Assembly: GCA_009773415.1 (NCBI GenBank)
Contig: WSNO01000019.1
Span: 1-64,000, forward strand
DNA length: 64,000 bases
Direction of reading: 5' to 3'
Source of the DNA: Nitrospirota bacterium
Lineage (GTDB): Bacteria; Nitrospirota; Thermodesulfovibrionia; Thermodesulfovibrionales; Dissulfurispiraceae
This document shows, one piece after another, positions 61,248-64,000 of this stretch. The notes under the pieces are model-generated. The model saw only the letters and a list, made by a program, of their open reading frames with translations. It ran no database searches and had not been told where the DNA came from. Numbering within the stretch: position 1 is the stretch's first letter; each line of letters starts with the position of its first letter. Made by a program: the position numbers and the translations under genes.

Positions 61248-62225
61248 ATGGCGACACCATTGACCTTAAAGGAACTGTCCAGGAAAGAAGAGCTGTTTAC
61301 GCCGGGCCATCGTCTCTGCGCAGGCTGCGGCGCGCCGACCGTCGTGAAGATGGTTCTTCTGGCGACCGATTATCCGGTTATTGCATCGAACTCGACCGGC
61401 TGTCTTGAAGTATCAAGCTGCATCTCCGAGTACACAGCGTGGAAGATTCCGTGGATTCACAGCGCGTTTGAAAACGCGGCCGCCACCATCTCCGGGGTTG
61501 AGACTATGTACCGCTCTCTGAAAAAACAGGGCAAAATCAGCGATGAGATTAAGTTCGTCTCATTTGCCGGAGACGGCGGCACCTACGATATCGGCTTTCA
61601 GAGCCTTTCCGGCGCCATGGAACGCGGGCATGACATGACCTATATCTGTTACGACAACGGCGCATACATGAACACGGGTATTCAGCGTTCGTCTGCAACG
61701 CCGTTCGGTGCCGACACAACCACCTGCCCGGTCGGCAGCCACATTCCGGGCAAACTGCAGCAGCGCAAGGATATGACGAAGATCATTGCCCAGCATGGCG
61801 TTCCGTATGTCGCCCAGTGCTCTCCGAGCCACTGGGGAGATCTCATGAAGAAGGTCCGCAAGGCCCACGAGATAAAGGGCCCCAAGTTCCTGAACATTAT
61901 TGCGCCCTGCAACCGCGGCTGGAGAACCCAGAGCGACGACGCCATCAAGATGGCAAAGCTTGCAGTGGAGACGTGTTACTGGCCGCTTTTCGAGATCGAA
62001 AACGGTGTGACGAAGATTACCCAGAGACCGCGTGAAAAGAAGCCGCTTATCGACTTCCTCAAGCCACAGGGTCGCTTCAAGCACATGTTCGCTCCGGAAA
62101 ACGAGTGGATGCTGAAGGCTGCTCAAGAGCACGTTGATGCATACTGGGAACGTCTGGAAAAGGAAGAAGCCTGCTTTGCACCGCCGGCACCGGCAGCAGC
62201 CGAGGCCCCGAAGGTCGCTGATTAA
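61248..62225 (+). CDS. porB: 2-oxoacid:ferredoxin oxidoreductase, beta subunit
   Basis: A 325-residue subunit binding thiamine diphosphate and a [4Fe-4S] cluster. CAGCGAPTVVKM near residue 24 and a later cysteine in APCNRGWR hold the cluster; FAGDGGTYDIGFQSLSGAM near 105 and CYDNGAYMNTGIQRS near 131 are the TPP and Mg2+ motif. The tail is Ala/Pro-rich (PPAPAAAEAPKVAD). GAGGGA precedes the ATG. It ends overlapping the convergent diacylglycerol-kinase-like gene by four bases. No ferredoxin gene follows. Confidence 0.96.
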   Translation: MATPLTLKELSRKEELFTPGHRLCAGCGAPTVVKMVLLATDYPVIASNSTGCLEVSSCISEYTAWKIPWIHSAFENAAATISGVETMYRSLKKQGKISDEIKFVSFAGDGGTYDIGFQSLSGAMERGHDMTYICYDNGAYMNTGIQRSSATPFGADTTTCPVGSHIPGKLQQRKDMTKIIAQHGVPYVAQCSPSHWGDLMKKVRKAHEIKGPKFLNIIAPCNRGWRTQSDDAIKMAKLAVETCYWPLFEIENGVTKITQRPREKKPLIDFLKPQGRFKHMFAPENEWMLKAAQEHVDAYWERLEKEEACFAPPAPAAAEAPKVAD

Positions 62226-63136
62226 GCGCTGACTCTGCGCATCACAAGCTGCAAACTGCCGGGCACCACGTCGATGACAACGGGCGTGGTGCCCGCATAG
62301 TCTCCATCAATCTGCAGGTGACTTTCTCCGTCAACCCGCACTGAAGTGACTGTCTCGTAGATCGCGCCCGGTATCTTCTTTCCAGTGCCGATGGCGGCGA
62401 GCACGCGCAGAAAATCACCGGGACGCGAGGCTTGCGCGACCATCAGCTTCAGAGAGGGGGATGAGAGGTCTGCCCCGGGAGTTATGATGAACTCTCCTCC
62501 ATACCGGGAGGCATTGCTGACAATAACCGACGTCCCGCTCACTTCTGCAACTGAGCCGTCAACCCGGGCGTAAGCAATGGCCAAGGGTCTGGGCTTATAC
62601 TTCAATACAGTTTTGAATGTGCTGAGCGCATACGCGCCTTTTCCGGCCCAGCGTTTTATCGCGGGATTTATTCTGCACACCACTTCGCCATCGAATCCGA
62701 TGCCTGCCATCAGCAGAAAAAAACGGTTGCTGCCGTCCGGGAAGGCGAGTCTTCCCAAAGATACGGGGTTCGGCGGAGTTCTGAGCGCATACTGAATTGC
62801 CCCTTTAGTGTCTCCGGGCCGAATGCCTATTTCGCGTGCCAGCACGGATGTCGTACCGAAAGGGAGTATGGCCATAGGTACAGACGAACCGGCAAGGCCA
62901 TTGGCTACCTCATTGATAGTCCCGTCTCCGCCGGCAGCAATGACCATTGAGATGCCCGAGGAAGCGGCTTTTTCCCGGATAGCGCGGGCATGACGCTCGG
63001 CGTCGCCCTTCTGCATTGTCAGGTGAAGCAGGACATCACACCCTTGTGCGGTCAGAAGGTCCTGCGCCTTTCGTATTTCTTTTTCAGCGCCGCCGCCTGC
63101 GATGGGGTTGCCGATGAGATAGATGAATTGTTTCAT
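62222..63136 (-). CDS. Diacylglycerol/lipid kinase family protein (YegS/LCB5 type)
   Basis: A 304-residue soluble lipid kinase. IGNPIAGGGAEKEIRKAQ is the N-terminal nucleotide segment, AAGGDGTINEVANGL near residue 68 the catalytic GGDGT motif, and LPFGTTSVLAREIG near 96 the phosphate segment, slightly divergent from the common GTGNDFAR form. The C-terminal beta-sandwich holds lipid substrate. Substrate (diacylglycerol, sphingoid base or other) is not readable. It follows bioW with only two bases between. Confidence 0.9.
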   Translation of the reverse strand: MKQFIYLIGNPIAGGGAEKEIRKAQDLLTAQGCDVLLHLTMQKGDAERHARAIREKAASSGISMVIAAGGDGTINEVANGLAGSSVPMAILPFGTTSVLAREIGIRPGDTKGAIQYALRTPPNPVSLGRLAFPDGSNRFFLLMAGIGFDGEVVCRINPAIKRWAGKGAYALSTFKTVLKYKPRPLAIAYARVDGSVAEVSGTSVIVSNASRYGGEFIITPGADLSSPSLKLMVAQASRPGDFLRVLAAIGTGKKIPGAIYETVTSVRVDGESHLQIDGDYAGTTPVVIDVVPGSLQLVMRRVSA

Positions 63137-63138
63137 AA

Positions 63139-63915
63139 TCAGGTGCGGGGCTGCGGATTTCGTATTTCCATCAGCACGGCTTTCCGTTCAAGATACTCAA
63201 TCATTTTTTCAACGTCAGCCCCGGGCTTCAGAAAGAATACGCGCCCTCCATGAGAAGAACCCATAAGCTTCATGTTCGGAATGCGGAGATAGCCGACTGA
63301 TGGAGCAGCAACATAGCCGGTTGTATAGTCCGGGTCATCGGACATGCAGACTTCAGCAATGATCGACGGGTGGGCGGCAACTTTTGAGGCAAGAGTGAGC
63401 GCCTCACGAACCGTTTCCGTATTGATGCCGCGGCGTGAAAGCATGCGGGCAAGAGATGACCGGGCATTCGCATCAACGCCAAGCCGTGAAACCCTTACAC
63501 CCCGCAGGCTGTCTGGTTCGCAGCGTTTTCCGGACGATGCGTCAATAATTGCCGCTCCGCGCATCTGGCGCTTCCCGGTAAGCACTTTCATGGCATTTAC
63601 GGCCGCCTTGCGTGAAACATCAAGACGCAAAAGAGTATCAAGAACCATCTGCAGTGCCTGCTCGGGGTCGCTGGTGTCGGCAGTGCGAACAGGCAGCATC
63701 GGGATGAGAAGGGGCGGTTCATATAACTGCTCAATCGTCACGATGATGCGGTCAGGCCATCCCCGGGGGTGTGTAAGGGCCCGATGAATGAAACCGGATG
63801 CAGTCCGATCAATATCCTTCCGCTCGCAGATGGTTTCGGCGCCGGAGATGTGAACCTCAGCCTGTTTATTTTCGATCTTTCGCGCCGCTCTCATTCGTAC
63901 ATTCCACATGTTCAT
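63139..63915 (-). CDS. bioW: 6-carboxyhexanoate-CoA ligase (pimeloyl-CoA synthetase)
   Basis: A 258-residue enzyme that activates pimelate to pimeloyl-CoA for biotin synthesis. VRMRAARKIENKQAEVHISGAETI at the N-terminus (with HISGAE as key residues), GAAIIDASSGKRCEPD near residue 126, VRVSRLGVD near 143 and the C-terminal GGRVFFLK match BioW. GAGG about eight bases before the ATG at 63915 supports the start. Its presence means pimelate comes by the BioW route rather than BioC/BioH. bioF, bioA, bioD and bioB may lie beyond the window. Confidence 0.95.
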   Translation of the reverse strand: MNMWNVRMRAARKIENKQAEVHISGAETICERKDIDRTASGFIHRALTHPRGWPDRIIVTIEQLYEPPLLIPMLPVRTADTSDPEQALQMVLDTLLRLDVSRKAAVNAMKVLTGKRQMRGAAIIDASSGKRCEPDSLRGVRVSRLGVDANARSSLARMLSRRGINTETVREALTLASKVAAHPSIIAEVCMSDDPDYTTGYVAAPSVGYLRIPNMKLMGSSHGGRVFFLKPGADVEKMIEYLERKAVLMEIRNPQPRT

Positions 63916-64000
63916 ATATCTTACCTCAGAACCGGCTTAATCAGGAATCCATGCAGTTGGCTTATCAGGTAAGGAAAGAGCGAATGAATATCTCACAGGA

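Noticed and set aside
63952-64000. Possible plus-strand gene start at the right edge
   Set aside because: An ATG after GGAAAG exists near 63994 but too few codons remain to judge.
1-64000. CRISPR arrays, prophage, insertion sequences, rRNA operons
   Set aside because: No regular repeats, transposase, phage structural genes or rRNA sequence were seen anywhere.

Overview
The window is a 64 kb stretch of a Gram-negative bacterial chromosome, almost entirely coding and made up mostly of core metabolism and information-processing genes. The gene set points to an anaerobe or microaerophile: a four-subunit 2-oxoacid:ferredoxin oxidoreductase, a multihaem c-type cytochrome, a system II (CcsA/ResC) cytochrome c biogenesis protein in a haem operon, HypD for NiFe-hydrogenase maturation, and the BioW biotin route. 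Outer-membrane and periplasmic proteins (a beta-barrel fragment, a PbpC/alpha-2-macroglobulin pair) indicate two membranes. Nitrospirota- or Desulfobacterota-like ancestry is my inference from this mix; no rRNA is present to decide it. I see no CRISPR array, prophage or intact insertion sequence.

Layout. 1-3.8 kb (+): the end of an outer-membrane barrel, then an ECF-type cobalt/nickel importer (CbiM, PDGLE protein, CbiQ, His-tailed CbiO) and a PNPOx-fold protein. 3.9-4.6 kb (+): a MazF/PemK-type toxin-antitoxin pair with its own promoter. 4.6-9.9 kb (-): a tight tetrapyrrole operon, MobB-like P-loop protein, ccsA, hemA, hemC, cobA-hemD. 10-15 kb (-): argG, dprA, a small unknown gene, topA. 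15.2-17.3 kb: panC and glgC, convergent and overlapping. 17.4-20.4 kb (+): fabG, acpP, fabF, rnc. 20.4-23.1 kb (-): a MurC-family ligase and a second FabF-like synthase, the latter divergent from a RodZ-like gene (+) followed by the multihaem cytochrome and RNase R. 28.4-32.5 kb (+): mutS, coaE, ribF. 32.6-37.2 kb: a priA with degenerate helicase motifs, divergent from clpC. 37.2-40.2 kb (+): a TlpA-like thioredoxin, a DUF4416 protein, nadE. 40.2-48.3 kb (-): pbpC and a giant alpha-2-macroglobulin. 48.5-55.5 kb (+): broken ispE, tRNA-Gln, prs, rplY, pth, pepA, moeA, hypD. 55.7-58.9 kb (+): carB. 59.2-62.2 kb (+): porGDAB. 62.2-63.9 kb (-): a diacylglycerol-kinase-family protein and bioW.

How the genes work together. 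The metal importer, CobA and HypD form a plausible cobalt/nickel, corrin and hydrogenase theme. HemA, HemC, HemD and CcsA supply and attach haem for cytochromes such as the one at 24 kb. FabG, AcpP and FabF make fatty acids; MurC-like, PbpC and RodZ-like proteins serve the envelope. PorGDAB would link ferredoxin to pyruvate and acetyl-CoA.

Main points of interest: PriA lacks a recognisable Walker A and helicase motif VI; ispE has an internal deletion plus frameshift at its canonical locus; the cytochrome has atypically spaced haem motifs; and four genes (panC, glgC, rodZ-like, nadE) have good promoter matches placed so that transcription would begin at or next to the start codon, suggesting leaderless mRNAs. 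I did not find a clearly new multi-gene system; most of the window is ordinary.
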